Assembly: GCA_963575745.1 (NCBI GenBank) | Contig: CAUYUJ010019616.1 | Location: 650,301-714,300, forward strand | Reading direction: 5' to 3' | Length of the DNA stretch: 64,000 bases | From: Prorocentrum cordatum | Taxonomy: Eukaryota; Sar; Dinophyceae; Prorocentrales; Prorocentraceae | Shown: piece by piece, positions 62,938 to 64,000 of the stretch | Numbering within the stretch: the first letter of the stretch is position 1 | How the letters are laid out: each line of letters starts with the position of its first letter | Made by a program: the position numbers and the translations under genes | The notes under the pieces: model-generated | The model's database searches: none | Told to the model about the DNA's origin: nothing | Seen by the model: only the letters and a program-made list of their open reading frames with translations

Positions 62938-63048
62938 GAAACTTGCCATGATCGAGTTCGACAGCGGCCTGCGCTTGCGCCTCTGCCTGGACTACGAGGC
63001 CATCACGGGCATGAAGCTGCGGGCCCTGTTCAAGGAGTTCGACACCAG
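62938..63048 (+). CDS. Predicted exon: EF-hand completion and start of a second EF-hand
   Basis: Acceptor GGGTCCCAG leaves one base to finish the codon begun in the 58584 exon. The frame then reads KLAMIEFDSGLRLRLCLDYE and AITGMKLRALFKEFDT. KLAMIEF completes EF-hand 1, and LRALFKEFD is the classic entering helix of EF-hand 2, whose loop would begin at the last Asp. The exon ends at AG before the GC donor GCCTCG (63049), in phase 2, so the rest of the loop is on an exon beyond 63.05 kb. Without splicing the frame stops 10 codons later. Confidence 0.66.
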
Positions 63049-63537
63049 GCCTCGCCCGCCCGCGCCTTCCCTCTGAGATGCTCGTTTGGGGGACTGGGGC
63101 CCACCTCACGGACCTGTTCGACTCTAGTTCGGCCCAGGCTCGATTCAAGTCAAGTCAAGTCCGGTCGAGGGGCCTGGAGGCCGCTCGCTCCGCAAGCGGA
63201 GATGGAGGGCGTGAACCAGTACGGCAAGAGAACGCGCATGCAAGAGAAATGGTGAATATGATGTCGATCTGAAACTCTATCTTACATCATGCGTTCCACC
63301 ACATGTGACTCAAAAATGCAGTCTCCAACCGCTGCCAGGGGAAATGCTCGTATCACATTCTTTTCAGATCCGAAAAAAAATCGACGCAGCAGCGACGCAT
63401 TGACGGAGCGAGTGTCTCCGAACAGGCTCCCAGTTCCTTCGAGACGCGGCCCCGTCGCGCTTGCCACGGCAGCCCCCCGAGTCACAGGGGCTGGTGATAG
63501 TCGCAGTCCCCTGAGGGGAGGGCGAGGGAGGGAGGGG

Positions 63538-63625
63538 GGGGAGCGCCTGGGAGCGTGCCGGGAGCGCCTGGGAGCGCCTGGGAGCATTTGGGAGCGCCTG
63601 GGAGCGCCTGGAAGCGCCGGGGGGG
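63538..63625 (+). repeat. 11-bp GGGAGCGCCTG tandem repeat
   Basis: Seven or eight units with small changes (GGGAGCATTTG, GGAAGCGCCGG). The remaining sequence to 64000 has no recognised feature. Confidence 0.9.
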
Positions 63626-64000
63626 GCCGAATCCCCCCGCTCCTGCGGTGTTCCTTCGGCTCATCCTTGAGTTCGGCGGGCGCTTCGGCCTGATCAGGGC
63701 CAGACGCGGGACTCTGTCATTTTGTACGTCTTGAGGATTTGTATAGCAATTCGTCGACGGAATTGTTTCAGACCATTTGGTGAGCGTGGATGTATTCTGC
63801 TTTCCCGTCCTGTTCTCTTTCACGTTCGCATAGGATTTATGGGTCCATGCTGGTACATCCGTTCTGTTTGTGGACAGGGTGCGTTGGTTTACTCGGAGAC
63901 TGAATCAAATTGATCGGCAGATCTGGTCGAGCTGTGGGTCACAGACTTCAGCTTGTGTTGTCTTCCTGGCTGGCAGGGGCTAGTTGGAGCGCCCTCTCGG

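Noticed and set aside
1-64000. tRNA, rRNA, SL RNA or snRNA genes
   Set aside because: No cloverleaf with conserved T-arm, no rRNA core words and no SL followed by a GT donor were found by eye; a covariance-model scan would be decisive.

Overview
The window is nuclear DNA of a dinoflagellate. The strongest evidence is an exact 21-nt copy of the dinoflagellate trans-spliced leader (SL), on the minus strand at 5701-5721, at the 5' end of a LINE retrotransposon. Supporting evidence: very GC-rich sequence crowded with repeats, very low gene density, tiny exons in a sea of intron, GC and GA splice donors beside GT, and introns built from inverted-repeat elements. The species cannot be fixed from sequence alone; the long introns fit a large-genome genus.

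Layout. 1-5721 (minus): an SL-capped LINE with a zinc finger/coiled-coil N-terminus, EEP endonuclease, reverse transcriptase, zinc knuckle and RNase H. It carries two frameshifts and one stop, and runs off the left edge. 5.7-16.9 kb: microsatellites and dispersed repeats with one good isolated exon (11939-12080). 17104-18881 (plus): the only compact gene, a two-exon secreted or lumenal glycosyltransferase-like protein whose intron is one long hairpin. 19-22 kb: satellites. 22.4-63.05 kb (plus): short GC-rich exons with splice signals at 22462, 28959, 29584, 30847, 32164, 38660, 39510, 39838, 46930, 55204, 58584 and 62938. Phases agree wherever splice sites could be assigned. They may form one very large intron-rich gene encoding Ala/Pro-rich and coiled-coil segments, ending in EF-hands and leaving the right edge. 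Its single-gene status is an inference. 48.3-54.8 kb: a minisatellite, a GAC tract and a large 1.0-1.4 kb satellite.

Repeat names used below (mine). Inverted-repeat elements: TIR-A (about 140-165 bp, 7 copies, 8-bp target duplications); TIR-B (192 bp, 5-bp duplications; one copy is a spliceable intron); TIR-C (194 bp, duplication ATGGC); TIR-D (arms themselves palindromic; one pair makes up an intron); TIR-E (131 bp, duplication AGGTA, lying on splice sites); TIR-F (GTTCTTAGAAC palindromes). Dispersed repeats: DR-1 (over a dozen copies, core 'CGGCCTCTGGGGGCC ... CTGGGGAAKGGGTCGAGAC'), DR-2 (GGTGTGGTGACCACACC start, 3 copies), DR-3 (25.5 and 44.7 kb), DR-4 (32.0 and 40.4 kb), DR-5 (24.5, 30.5 and 45.8 kb), DR-6 (37.0 and 61.2 kb, opposite orientation), DR-7 (13.2 and 43.9 kb).

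The most interesting system is the set of inverted-repeat elements that act as introns (introners). In the TIR-B copy at 39642-39833 the duplicated target CCAGG supplies the G of the GT donor and the whole AG acceptor, so splicing restores the reading frame exactly. Stretches not listed as features contain no gene I can support.
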